From a virus, in IMG/VR virus record IMGVR_UViG_3300043399_000240, positions 1 to 31,973 of that record: 31,973 bases of DNA. The stretch is one strand, 5' to 3'. Both the position numbers and the translations under genes were made by a program. Below, in pieces: positions 1 to 6,135 of this stretch. Position 1 is the first letter of the stretch; the number at the start of each line of letters is the position of its first letter. Under the pieces are notes generated by a model. It worked only from the letters and a program-made list of their open reading frames with translations. It was not told the origin of the DNA and ran no database searches.

Positions 1-458
1 TTTTTTGAAATGGCTAATAAAACCAGTTTAAAAGCATCACGTTTATCCTGTTCTGATACTAATCCTTTATAGTTATTTACCTTTGAAAATTGTGTTAATA
101 GAACTTTTGCAGTTTCTTTTGACATCTTGTCGCCCTTTTGTTTAGGGCTTAATTCAATTACATTGTAATTACATTTTTTAAGATAGTCACAAGTTAACTG
201 GCTGACTGCTTGGTTCATACCTACGTTTCTTGACTTTCGCGCTACGATGTTTTTATTACCTCGCATATCAAAACTAAGGTTTTGCAGGTTACTATTTTCA
301 ACACAAAAAAGATATTCGCCCTCTGGTAAACTTGTAACATAGAAAATAAAGTCTGTAAACTCCATTACAATAAAGTCAAGACTATTATCTTCGGTATCGT
401 GAAAGCATAATGCAAAACCATTCTTTCGCATTGCAGGGTCTATTCCTATTATGACCAT
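1..458 (-). CDS. RuvC-like Holliday junction resolvase, 3' end outside window
   Basis: Partial gene of 152 visible codons; the C-terminus lies beyond base 1. The N-terminus has the RNase H-fold motif IIGIDPAM (Asp7), then FCVENS with Glu54 and a late KRDAFKL with Asp141. These are the spaced acidic residues expected of a RuvC-type metal-dependent resolvase. Known role of the family: cutting four-way junctions during phage recombination or before packaging. The ATG at 458 overlaps the end of the upstream gene by 10 bp, so the two are probably translationally coupled. It is the last visible gene of the replication/recombination operon that also carries ERF. Family assignment rests on motifs only, but the GIDP start is characteristic. 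Confidence 0.82.
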   Translation of the reverse strand, partial: MVIIGIDPAMRKNGFALCFHDTEDNSLDFIVMEFTDFIFYVTSLPEGEYLFCVENSNLQNLSFDMRGNKNIVARKSRNVGMNQAVSQLTCDYLKKCNYNVIELSPKQKGDKMSKETAKVLLTQFSKVNNYKGLVSEQDKRDAFKLVLLAISK

Positions 459-667
459 TCCTTTAATATTATAGGATTGCGATTAGCATACATTTTTAAC
501 CTATCTTTAAGTTCAAAGTCAAAACAGGTTATTTTGATTCGCTTTGTTGTTAAAGGATCAAAAGCATTTGGCTTGTCATCTATTTCAATTTGTACTTTTA
601 CTTTGCCTTTAATAATTGTTTTAGGCACATCAGCAGTAAATTTAATTTGGATGTTGTCGAAAGTCAT
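449..667 (-). CDS. hypothetical 72-residue protein
   Basis: Small, mostly beta-strand-like protein with alternating hydrophobic residues (TFDNIQIKFTADVPK near the start) and no motif I recognise. It sits between the GH73 endolysin, whose end it overlaps by 26 bp, and the RuvC-like gene, which starts 10 bp before its stop. The tight overlaps on both sides support it as a real member of the operon. A role in recombination or nucleic-acid processing is possible from context alone; nothing in the sequence proves it. Confidence 0.6.
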   Translation of the reverse strand: MTFDNIQIKFTADVPKTIIKGKVKVQIEIDDKPNAFDPLTTKRIKITCFDFELKDRLKMYANRNPIILKEWS

Positions 668-1118
668 AGTTATTTAATTTGCTTTGTTTAATAATATTCG
701 TTATAATATTCCAGTAATTTGGTTCTCCATATCCTTTTAATTTTGACCAGTGTGTATAGTCTTTAAAACATACTTTATTATAATGCTGGTTTAAGAACTT
801 AGCATGGTCGATATAGGATTCAATAACACTATCGTATGCCCTCCATTTTATGCCACGCCTATCGGTATAATATTTACCTTTGTAAGCATTCTTATAATAC
901 TTTATTCCGAAGTGGTTATTTGAGTTCTTTGCTATGTTTGAGCGACCGCCACCAGATTCCTGTATTGCTTGTGCTAATTGTATTGATGTTGGTACGCCGA
1001 ATTTCATCTCACAATATAAAGCAACTGGATAATATTTATAAATATATTCCTTATTATTTTTAGGTTCTAAGTCAGGATTAAAAAATACAAATAGTAATAT
1101 GTTATAAAATAGTATCAT
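642..1118 (-). CDS. GH73 glucosaminidase-type endolysin
   Basis: 158 residues. After a short hydrophobic N-terminus (ILFYNILLFVFFN), which could be a signal anchor, comes a mannosyl-glycoprotein endo-beta-N-acetylglucosaminidase domain: PTSIQLAQAIQESGGGRS with catalytic Glu54, then NNHFGIKY and a YDSVIESYIDHAKFL block typical of FlgJ-like and GH73 enzymes. Known chemistry of the family is cleavage of the glycan strands of peptidoglycan, so this is the likely lysis enzyme. It is about 4.5 kb away from the holin and sits in the replication operon, not in the late operon. The N-terminal hydrophobic stretch suggests export or membrane tethering without a holin pore, but that is inference. Confidence 0.85.
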   Translation of the reverse strand: MILFYNILLFVFFNPDLEPKNNKEYIYKYYPVALYCEMKFGVPTSIQLAQAIQESGGGRSNIAKNSNNHFGIKYYKNAYKGKYYTDRRGIKWRAYDSVIESYIDHAKFLNQHYNKVCFKDYTHWSKLKGYGEPNYWNIITNIIKQSKLNNYDFRQHPN

Positions 1119-1147
1119 TTTGTAAAGTTATAAGTTAACAAATACGG

Positions 1148-2005
1148 TTACTTTAAAAATTCCCAAACGAATAGTTTAGTATAAATTACTTCAGCCTTTT
1201 GTTGAAGTGTTTGATCAGTTCTATTCTCTAAACTTTTTAGCTGAAATCTGGCAGATTTTGCTTCATAAAAGTCTTCAAAGTTTCCAGCCGTTTTTCTTAA
1301 CCTTTTTAAAACTATATCTTTAGCATCAGACCAAAGTTGACGTCTGCGTACTTCTGGTAATTCAACTATTTTTTGGTCAACTAATATTTTACACCAGTAC
1401 ATCCAAAGTTCATCCCAATGTTTATAGTCAAGTTGCAACCCTTTTTGTTTTTTGTTAAGCTGGTCTTTGAATTGTGCAATAACCTTTTGACGCGCTAAAT
1501 AGTTTTTATGTTCTACTTCGCTCCAGAATGTATCACCAGCAACGTTCTTTTCATGTTCGCTTATTACTTTGTTTAGAACTTGGTTTCGTTTAGACTTGTA
1601 AGCTGATAGAATATCGCCTAACATCGACAAGTTAAATTGTCCATAATAGGCTTTCATATCTACCTTTTCAAACTTGTTAGCCGATGCCATTTCAAAAGCC
1701 TGTTTGATTTCTATTGCTCCAAGTTCTCCATAGTAATTATGAATAAAGTTTATAGCTTCAGCCATAATATTTTTATTGAAGTCGTTTTTGTGGATTCCAC
1801 AATACATTTCAGCGCATAATGGTAAGGTAAATGAAATAGAATTTAGGATATCGTCTTTGTGCATTTCACGAATAGGGTTCTCATATCCTATTATCATGTT
1901 TTTTACTTCATTACTATTTTCTGAAAGTTTTGGCAGCAAGTTCTCTAACGTCAAGAATAAATTGCTCACGCCCTGCGTCTGTGTCTGCATAATTTCCTTT
2001 ATCAT
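1148..2005 (-). CDS. putative replication partner of the initiator (lambda P position)
   Basis: 285 residues, mostly helical, without a Walker motif. The central part (around EIKQAFEMA and the aromatic YYGQFNLSMLGDILSAY) resembles a family I associate with Flavobacteriia phage replication loci, of unknown function. It lies directly downstream of the initiator and overlaps it by 92 bp if the ATG at 2005 is used. Alternative in-frame ATGs are at 1990 and 1897; the one at 1897 would remove the overlap. Its place after an origin-bearing initiator gene is like that of lambda P, so helicase loading is a reasonable guess, but no sequence feature proves this. Confidence 0.6.
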   Translation of the reverse strand: MIKEIMQTQTQGVSNLFLTLENLLPKLSENSNEVKNMIIGYENPIREMHKDDILNSISFTLPLCAEMYCGIHKNDFNKNIMAEAINFIHNYYGELGAIEIKQAFEMASANKFEKVDMKAYYGQFNLSMLGDILSAYKSKRNQVLNKVISEHEKNVAGDTFWSEVEHKNYLARQKVIAQFKDQLNKKQKGLQLDYKHWDELWMYWCKILVDQKIVELPEVRRRQLWSDAKDIVLKRLRKTAGNFEDFYEAKSARFQLKSLENRTDQTLQQKAEVIYTKLFVWEFLK

Positions 2006-2714
2006 CGATTAGTGGTTTTTGTGTGTTTGATTGAGTTAAATATTGTTTGTCTATAAATGTACCTTGATATTGGTTAGCTATTGCTGTTTGAATGCTTTCA
2101 ATTACGGCATTTTCTCCATAATTATCTATTTGCTGTGACCATTGACTAAGTTTAGTCTGAATAGATTTATCAGCTTTAAACGCTTTACCTATTTGTTTAC
2201 GGTATTCAAAAAAGTCATTACTGGCTTTTATCATTTTGTCTGTAAAGTTAGTAGGATAAATTTCAACTGCTTTATTATTTACTTGTTTTTTAATTTGATT
2301 TTCAGAAAATGAATTTTCTTTATATTCTTTTTTATTATTAAGAATTGTATTATTATTATTATTATATTCTTTTGTATAGAAGTTTGCTTCAATAGGGTTA
2401 GAAGTTAAATTCGATACGGGTATAGAAGTTTGATTCGTACGGGTAAGATAGATTCTTCTAAATGTTCCTTTACTATTCTTATCTATTTGCAAATCAATAT
2501 ATCCACATTGTGCTAACTTTTGTAACCAGAAAGTAATTGACCTATCAGATACTTGATACAAATCTGCAAAGTAACCATTTGTTGCATAACAATAACCTTC
2601 TTTATTACACAAAGCAGTAATCTCAGAATAAAGTAATTTAGCATTTGCTGGTAAGTTCTTATCGTATCTTACTTCAGCTGTAATTATACCGTAATAATTT
2701 GGTTGCTCTTTCAT
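1914..2714 (-). CDS. phage replication initiator, winged-helix DNA-binding protein
   Basis: 266 residues. Residues 1-95 form a winged-helix domain of the replication protein type: PNYYGIITAEVRYDK, LLYSEITALC, then a recognition-helix region DLYQVSDRSITFWLQKL and a wing ending FRRIYLT. A linker rich in Asn and Lys (about 95-150) follows, then a helical C-terminal domain (TDKMIKASNDFFEYRK onwards). The linker is encoded by three tandem 23-bp repeats and an ATT-repeat tract (2331-2443), which look like iterons and an unwinding region inside the gene, as in lambda O. It is followed with overlap by the putative partner gene. Binding of the linker-region repeats by this protein is inference. Confidence 0.78.
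   Translation of the reverse strand: MKEQPNYYGIITAEVRYDKNLPANAKLLYSEITALCNKEGYCYATNGYFADLYQVSDRSITFWLQKLAQCGYIDLQIDKNSKGTFRRIYLTRTNQTSIPVSNLTSNPIEANFYTKEYNNNNNTILNNKKEYKENSFSENQIKKQVNNKAVEIYPTNFTDKMIKASNDFFEYRKQIGKAFKADKSIQTKLSQWSQQIDNYGENAVIESIQTAIANQYQGTFIDKQYLTQSNTQKPLIDDKGNYADTDAGREQFILDVRELAAKTFRK
2331..2443. other. candidate replication origin inside the initiator gene
   Basis: Seen directly: an A+T-only-like tract with ATT trinucleotide repeats (about 2331-2371) lies beside three contiguous 23-bp repeats (2375-2443). Known precedent: lambda-type phages place iterons next to an AT-rich unwinding element inside the initiator gene. The repeat length is not a multiple of three, so the encoded peptide does not repeat; the selection must be on DNA rather than on protein. 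The assignment as the origin is inference from this layout. Confidence 0.6.
2375..2443. repeat. three tandem 23-bp iteron-like repeats
   Basis: Unit 1 is 2375-2397, unit 2 is 2398-2420, unit 3 is 2421-2443, with no spacer. All three contain TAGAAGTT near the start and end in GGG; units 2 and 3 end in ACGGG. Units 1 and 3 both start TATAGAAGTTTG. About 23 bp is two turns of B-DNA, so the same face of the helix would be presented at each unit. An inverted half-site TTCTTCTA follows at about 2453-2460. Confidence 0.8.
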
Positions 2715-2717
2715 ATA

Positions 2718-3014
2718 TTATTTTTTAAACATTTCATAATCTATTATAAAATCAAATTCAGTTTCTAAAAAATTTAAATGTAATTCTATTTTATCTATTA
2801 CATACCATTCGCCAAATGCAGTATGGTTTTCATCTTTAAAAACATTATGTAACATTCTTTCAATGTCAGAATAATCATCACCTTTATAAAATCCAATAAC
2901 ACGAATATTATAAGGATTACCAGTTTGTAAAATTTTTACTCTATCTTTTATAGATTTTGATGTTTTACCAAATTTTATAAATTTATCAGCTTTTAAAATG
3001 TAAACATAACCCAT
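2718..3014 (-). CDS. GIY-YIG superfamily protein (T5orf172/MUG113 type)
   Basis: 98 residues. The pattern GYVYILKA (residues 2-9), FIKFGKTS (12-19), Arg25, IERMLHNVF with Glu52 and His56, and GEWYVI (68-73) matches the T5orf172/MUG113 branch of the GIY-YIG fold. Members are DNA-cutting or DNA-binding proteins, often selfish or regulatory in phages. It ends 3 bp before the initiator gene and begins 17 bp after a complex hairpin. It could be a free-standing homing-type nuclease or an early-gene regulator. The domain call is firm; the activity is not established by the sequence. Confidence 0.78.
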   Translation of the reverse strand: MGYVYILKADKFIKFGKTSKSIKDRVKILQTGNPYNIRVIGFYKGDDYSDIERMLHNVFKDENHTAFGEWYVIDKIELHLNFLETEFDFIIDYEMFKK

Positions 3015-3031
3015 AGTAATTAAAATAAATT

Positions 3032-3080
3032 AGCCCAAACAAACTTAGTGTAGTAGGAGTACACTAAATCTGAATGGGCT
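3032..3080 (-). promoter_or_regulatory. two-tier hairpin with 7-nt loop, upstream of the GIY-YIG gene
   Basis: Outer stem AGCCCA 3032-3037 pairs with TGGGCT 3075-3080. After an internal loop, TTAGTGTA 3045-3052 pairs with TACACTAA 3060-3067. The loop 3053-3059 is GTAGGAG on the plus strand, CUCCUAC in the minus-strand RNA. No U-run follows, so it is not an ordinary terminator. It lies 17 nt before the start codon at 3014. Its whole loop is complementary to the loop of the next hairpin. Confidence 0.7.
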
Positions 3081-3100
3081 TGATAACCTTATTATTTCTA

Positions 3101-3133
3101 CTTATTTTAAAATCTCCTACAAATTAAAATAAG
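3101..3133 (-). promoter_or_regulatory. 10-bp hairpin whose loop complements the neighbouring hairpin loop
   Basis: CTTATTTTAA 3101-3110 pairs perfectly with TTAAAATAAG 3124-3133. The 13-nt loop contains CTCCTAC at 3114-3120, the exact reverse complement of GTAGGAG at 3053-3059. A short alternative hairpin TAAGA 3130-3134 / TCTTA 3140-3144 overlaps the 3' arm and would compete with it. The region 3015-3193 has no convincing ORF, so this looks like a structured leader or intergenic RNA. Confidence 0.7.
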
Positions 3134-3193
3134 ATTCCGTCTTAATTATGTATCAAAAATAACAACTATTTATGATATAAGCAACTTTTACTA

Positions 3194-3928
3194 CTACTTT
3201 TTAAAATATTTTTTGCGTTCTAAACTATCATGTAAGGCAATCTTACAATTCAACATACTGTCATAACTCCTATTGCTTATTCTTGAATCGCAAACTAAAC
3301 CCTTATTATTTTCACAATGGTAAACCCATTCTCCATTCTGGTCTATCAATTCAATATACAAATTTTTGTTTCTAATAGTACCTATAAACTTATATACTTT
3401 TTGTCCATCAAGTCCAGTATGAGAATAAAAAAATGGTGCTTCATTTATATAATCATAATTTTGGTTAGGTCGCGTTTTTGTAACCACTTTTTTACGCTCT
3501 TTACGTTCTTCAGATGTTATTTCTAACAGCTTATATCTTGTAATATTATATTTATTATGAATATCTTTAAAAGTATATCCATTTTTATAATCCTTTTTTA
3601 TCTGCTCAATATCTTTGTCAGACAATATAGTTTTTTTAAAAGTTAACAAATGAGTATGTCCATTTACTATACTATAAAGTTTTTGTTTTGTCAAACCATA
3701 CTTTAAAACCAAAGTATCATAAGGATATTCAGATAAATAATCTATAATAATTTGTTGTTTTACTTCTGGATTCATGAATTTTCTTGGTATATGTATATCT
3801 TTTAATACTCTGCAAATAGTAGTTATACTAAAATTATACTTATTTGAAAGTTGTTGTTTGTTAAATCCTTTATGATAGTCTTCAATAATTTGTTTCTCTA
3901 TATCCTCTGTTAACTTTTTAGTATTCAT
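3194..3928 (-). CDS. triple helix-turn-helix DNA-binding protein
   Basis: 244 residues. The first 147 contain three successive resolvase/transposase-like HTH units: about 5-50 (EKQIIEDYHKGFNKQQLSNKY), 52-92 (KQQIIIDYL, YDTLVLKYGLTKQKLY) and 99-140 (IEQIKKDYKNGYTFKDIHNKY). The C-terminal 95 residues are beta-rich (KVYKFIGTIRNKNLYIEL) and unrecognised. It ends with three successive stop codons, TAG TAG TAA. The arrangement resembles DNA-binding parts of phage homing endonucleases, but I see no nuclease motif. It stands next to the GIY-YIG gene with a structured 180-bp gap between, so the pair may be one mobile or regulatory unit. Confidence 0.65.
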   Translation of the reverse strand: MNTKKLTEDIEKQIIEDYHKGFNKQQLSNKYNFSITTICRVLKDIHIPRKFMNPEVKQQIIIDYLSEYPYDTLVLKYGLTKQKLYSIVNGHTHLLTFKKTILSDKDIEQIKKDYKNGYTFKDIHNKYNITRYKLLEITSEERKERKKVVTKTRPNQNYDYINEAPFFYSHTGLDGQKVYKFIGTIRNKNLYIELIDQNGEWVYHCENNKGLVCDSRISNRSYDSMLNCKIALHDSLERKKYFKK

Positions 3929-3984
3929 CTTTGCTAAAATTTATTATCCAACAAATTATCATAATACAAACCAATAAAATTACA

Positions 3985-4188
3985 TCATTCGGTGTCATAT
4001 TTTTCAAGTTGTTTAATTATCTGAATAAGTGTTTGTATGCTTTTAGGGTTTTTATTTTTCCAAAGGCGTTGGAATCCTATTTGTGTCATGCCTATTTCCT
4101 TGAAAAAATGCCCTTGTTTTATACCCTTGTCCTTAAGTATCTTCCTGACTTGGGTATATACCAAATCTTTGCTCATTATATCAATCAT
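3985..4188 (-). CDS. small XRE/Cro-like HTH protein
   Basis: 67 residues from the ATG at 4188; a second ATG at 4176 (MSKDLVYTQVRKIL) is an equally good start. The pattern VRKILKDKGIKQGHFFKEIGMTQIGFQRLWKNKNPKSI fits a Cro/XRE helix-turn-helix in which GMTQIGFQRL would be the recognition segment. It lies alone between ERF and the triple-HTH gene with about 92 bp upstream and 56 bp downstream, as expected for a small regulator of the early operon. No cognate divergent repressor is seen, so a full genetic switch is not supported. Confidence 0.65.
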   Translation of the reverse strand: MIDIMSKDLVYTQVRKILKDKGIKQGHFFKEIGMTQIGFQRLWKNKNPKSIQTLIQIIKQLEKYDTE

Positions 4189-4231
4189 AAAATATTCGTT
4201 TTAAGCTATGTTTTATTTGTGTTTAATATAT

Positions 4232-4265
4232 TCCTATCGAAAAGTATTTATCTTTTAAAATAGGA
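4232..4265. promoter_or_regulatory. two-tier hairpin between ERF and XRE genes
   Basis: TCCTAT 4232-4237 pairs with ATAGGA 4260-4265; after a small asymmetric internal loop AAAAG 4240-4244 pairs with CTTTT 4252-4256; the loop is TATTTAT (7 nt). No U-run follows on the minus strand, so it is more likely an attenuator, processing site or operator than a simple terminator. The outer-stem/internal-loop/7-nt-loop design resembles the hairpin at 3032-3080. Confidence 0.5.
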
Positions 4266-4280
4266 TTGTTTTTGTAACGA

Positions 4281-4883
4281 TTAGAACCTATTCTGTAATT
4301 CTCCATCAATCCATTGTAGCTGTCCACTATTCAAATCGTACAATTGTGAAATTTTGTCACGCCTTGAAAGGTCTTCAGCAATCCAGTCAACTAACTTATT
4401 CAGCTGTGCAGTCGTTTCAACTTTCTTTTTAACTGCCTTAGTTAATTGTTCCTTTTGAATTGGACTGTTATTAGCATCTGTATCAACATCAACACTAATT
4501 TGTAGTAACGCTCCAAGTGAGTAACGCTTAGCGTAAGTAATGCCACCGCCTAATTCTTGTAAAGCATTCGTTCCCTTATTACCATTCATTGGATTAAATG
4601 GCATATTGGCTCCTAAGAACTGTCCAGAAGTGTGATATAAAACCGTAGTCATAAATTCTCCAGCCAATTGTTGAACAACTACCAAACCACAATCTGAAAG
4701 TAATGGTCTGATAACGTGTAACAAGTTGTCTAAACTTACATATTGATTTCTCAAATGTTCGTTCTTAGCATCCTTCTTAAGACTGGCTTTTTCAAATGCT
4801 ATTTGGAATTTAAGTAGTGCTGGAATAAGTTCCGTAATTTGTTCGCTCTGGAAGTAATCCGAGTTTAAGTGTGTTGTGTTCAT
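4281..4883 (-). CDS. ERF-family single-strand annealing recombinase
   Basis: 200 residues. The ERF core runs from about 22 to 140: IPALLKFQIAFEKA, a KNEHLRNQYVSLDNLL region and the hallmark LQELGGGITYAKRYSL (109-123) followed by LLQISVDVDTDAN. ERF proteins anneal complementary single strands for phage recombination and genome circularisation. The C-terminal 60 residues are charged and may contact other replication proteins. It lies 2 bp after the preceding small gene. The RuvC-like resolvase and SSB-like protein elsewhere in the window would act in the same pathway. The 13-mer that overlaps its first codons (4863-4875) also occurs in the promoter leader at 17238-17250. Confidence 0.88.
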   Translation of the reverse strand: MNTTHLNSDYFQSEQITELIPALLKFQIAFEKASLKKDAKNEHLRNQYVSLDNLLHVIRPLLSDCGLVVVQQLAGEFMTTVLYHTSGQFLGANMPFNPMNGNKGTNALQELGGGITYAKRYSLGALLQISVDVDTDANNSPIQKEQLTKAVKKKVETTAQLNKLVDWIAEDLSRRDKISQLYDLNSGQLQWIDGELQNRF

Positions 4884-4885
4884 TT

Positions 4886-5164
4886 TTAATATGGTTTGAT
4901 GTTATAAAGAATGTAATTTACCCAATCAAGATGTACGTCATTGAACATATCGTTAACCTCAAGTTCAAATTGTCTATAAGATTGCATACCTAAAATGTGA
5001 GCAACAAAGTCAACATCTTGAACTTCTACGCCGTCAATATATATTTCATGAATATACCAAAAGTCTGGCTCTCCTTGATTTTCTAAAGTAGCCTTGTAAC
5101 CTTTTTCAAATTCAGCGGTAACTAATACCTCGTGTCCGTTTTCGATAAATGTGTGTGAGTGCAT
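4886..5164 (-). CDS. hypothetical early protein (paralogue A)
   Basis: 92 residues, acidic, with no known domain that I recognise. The block YIHEIYIDGVEVQDVDFVA followed by a helix resembles the corresponding part of the next gene upstream (5175-5417: SIHIDDIFYPDVDDALLIL), so the two are probably diverged tandem duplicates. Position as the second or third gene after the early promoter and immediately before ERF suggests an early function. The preserved pattern is a beta-hairpin followed by an acidic D-V-D motif and a C-terminal helix. Confidence 0.65.
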   Translation of the reverse strand: MHSHTFIENGHEVLVTAEFEKGYKATLENQGEPDFWYIHEIYIDGVEVQDVDFVAHILGMQSYRQFELEVNDMFNDVHLDWVNYILYNIKPY

Positions 5165-5174
5165 AATGTGTAAT

Positions 5175-5417
5175 TTAATTAAGTGAAAAAAATCTATTTA
5201 AAATTATATTCGTAAACTGATTAACTGTCAAATTTAATATCAATAAAGCATCGTCAACGTCTGGATAAAATATATCGTCAATATGAATACTTTGAAAATC
5301 GAAAGTGTTCTTGTCAATCTTTGGATTGTATTCATGAAATATTTCCATTGTGACCTTGCAGTTATTAACATAAAAATCAAAAATCATTGCAGTATATTTG
5401 TATTTCGTAGTATTCAT
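5175..5417 (-). CDS. hypothetical early protein (paralogue B)
   Basis: 80 residues, related at low identity to the following gene (4886-5164) through the pattern I-x-I-D-D/G-x-x-x-x-D-V-D and a C-terminal amphipathic helix. It begins inside the 3' end of the 41-residue gene upstream, in another frame (41-bp overlap), and ends 10 bp before its paralogue. Function is unknown. The shared architecture and the adjacent position point to duplication of an early gene. Confidence 0.6.
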   Translation of the reverse strand: MNTTKYKYTAMIFDFYVNNCKVTMEIFHEYNPKIDKNTFDFQSIHIDDIFYPDVDDALLILNLTVNQFTNIILNRFFSLN

Positions 5418-5502
5418 CCTCTGTCATTTCTGCATAATAAGCCTCTACTTCTAATTGGTGGTATAATTGGTTTAGTTCCTCTTCTGTGTATTGCGTTTCC
5501 AT
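5377..5502 (-). CDS. 41-residue acidic small protein, first gene of the early operon
   Basis: Short ORF starting METQYTEEELNQLYHQLE and rich in Glu, Tyr and Gln, predicted helical. The ATG at 5502 lies about 20 bp after the expected start of transcription from the promoter at 5528-5558 and follows an A-rich leader, which supports translation. It overlaps the next gene by 41 bp. No domain recognised; an early host-interaction protein is possible, but that is inference from position and size. Confidence 0.5.
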   Translation of the reverse strand: METQYTEEELNQLYHQLEVEAYYAEMTEDEYYEIQIYCNDF

Positions 5503-5527
5503 ATCTTACTTTGTTTAATTGTGTTCA

Positions 5528-5558
5528 CAAATTTAAATGTATTTTCTTAAAAACAAAA
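5528..5558 (-). promoter_or_regulatory. Bacteroidota-type promoter of the early/replication operon
   Basis: On the minus strand, TTTTG (5558-5554) is followed after exactly 18 nt by TAAATTTG (5535-5528), matching the Bacteroidota -33 TTTG / -7 TAnnTTTG consensus. A T/A-rich block precedes it. It lies between the terminator of the late operon and the first early gene. The same box pair and spacing occur at 17262-17293. Confidence 0.75.
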
Positions 5559-5587
5559 CTTTTTTTTAATATTTTTTAAAAGAAAAT

Positions 5588-5615
5588 AAAAAAGGATAGC
5601 CTTACGGGACTATCC
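5588..5615 (-). terminator. rho-independent terminator of the late operon
   Basis: On the minus strand GGATAG (5615-5610) pairs with CTATCC (5599-5594), with extra CC/GG pairs inside, followed by six T (5593-5588). It lies 25 bp after the holin stop codon and just upstream of the early promoter, so it insulates the late and early transcription units. Confidence 0.8.
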
Positions 5616-5640
5616 TCTCAATTAAACATGGTCTTAAGTC

Positions 5641-6132
5641 TTATAATTCTTTGTCTTTATTTATATCGTCAAACTTATCTTTGATACTTTTACTAAAGTT
5701 TAGAACATCTAATATATACCTAAGTAAACTTTTTCCAAATACTATTTTCCAACTTTCACTTATTGATCTTAATTCAGCATATATCAAACCCCCTGCAATA
5801 ATCTTAGTTGAAAGTAAATCAATAGGCACTACAAATTTAATAAATTGATTTAACAAAATAGTATCTAAAGCATGAAATAATAAAATTACCGTAGTGTAAA
5901 GAATAATTTTAGGGGCAAAACCTTTGATAAAACTTCGACTATTCCATTTTACTAAAATACCTTCACTATTTAACTTTCCTTGTTTACGTTGCTTAGCAAC
6001 CCTGTAACGTGCCATTGCTATATCGACAAAAATAAAAGCATATACAAGTAATACAAGGGCAAATGATGGTGCAAAAAATGTCACTAACGAAAGTAACGCG
6101 CCTATTATTATTTCTTTAACTGTGGTAAACAT
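5641..6132 (-). CDS. phage holin family protein
   Basis: 163 residues with a long N-terminal hydrophobic region (about 8-39, LLSLVTFFAPSFALVLLVYA), a basic cytoplasmic loop (41-70, RYRVAKQRKQGK), further hydrophobic segments at about 73-103 and 106-120, and a charged C-terminus. AELRSISESW after the last segment is typical of the holin family common in Bacteroidota phages. Known role: permeabilising the inner membrane at the end of infection. It is the last gene of the late operon, followed by a terminator. The endolysin is not its neighbour. Confidence 0.8.
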   Translation of the reverse strand: MFTTVKEIIIGALLSLVTFFAPSFALVLLVYAFIFVDIAMARYRVAKQRKQGKLNSEGILVKWNSRSFIKGFAPKIILYTTVILLFHALDTILLNQFIKFVVPIDLLSTKIIAGGLIYAELRSISESWKIVFGKSLLRYILDVLNFSKSIKDKFDDINKDKEL

Positions 6133-6135
6133 GGT

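Noticed and set aside
2718-3193. Group I intron with a GIY-YIG endonuclease
   Set aside because: No interrupted host gene on either side and no recognisable P7/P3 core in the 180-bp gap; the initiator gene is complete.
3985-4188. Lysogeny repressor
   Set aside because: Single 67-residue HTH protein, no integrase, no divergent promoter pair or attachment site in the window.
3931-4263. Plus-strand open frame of 110 residues over the XRE gene
   Set aside because: Hydrophobic low-complexity shadow of an AT-rich region; the minus strand carries a coherent HTH protein.
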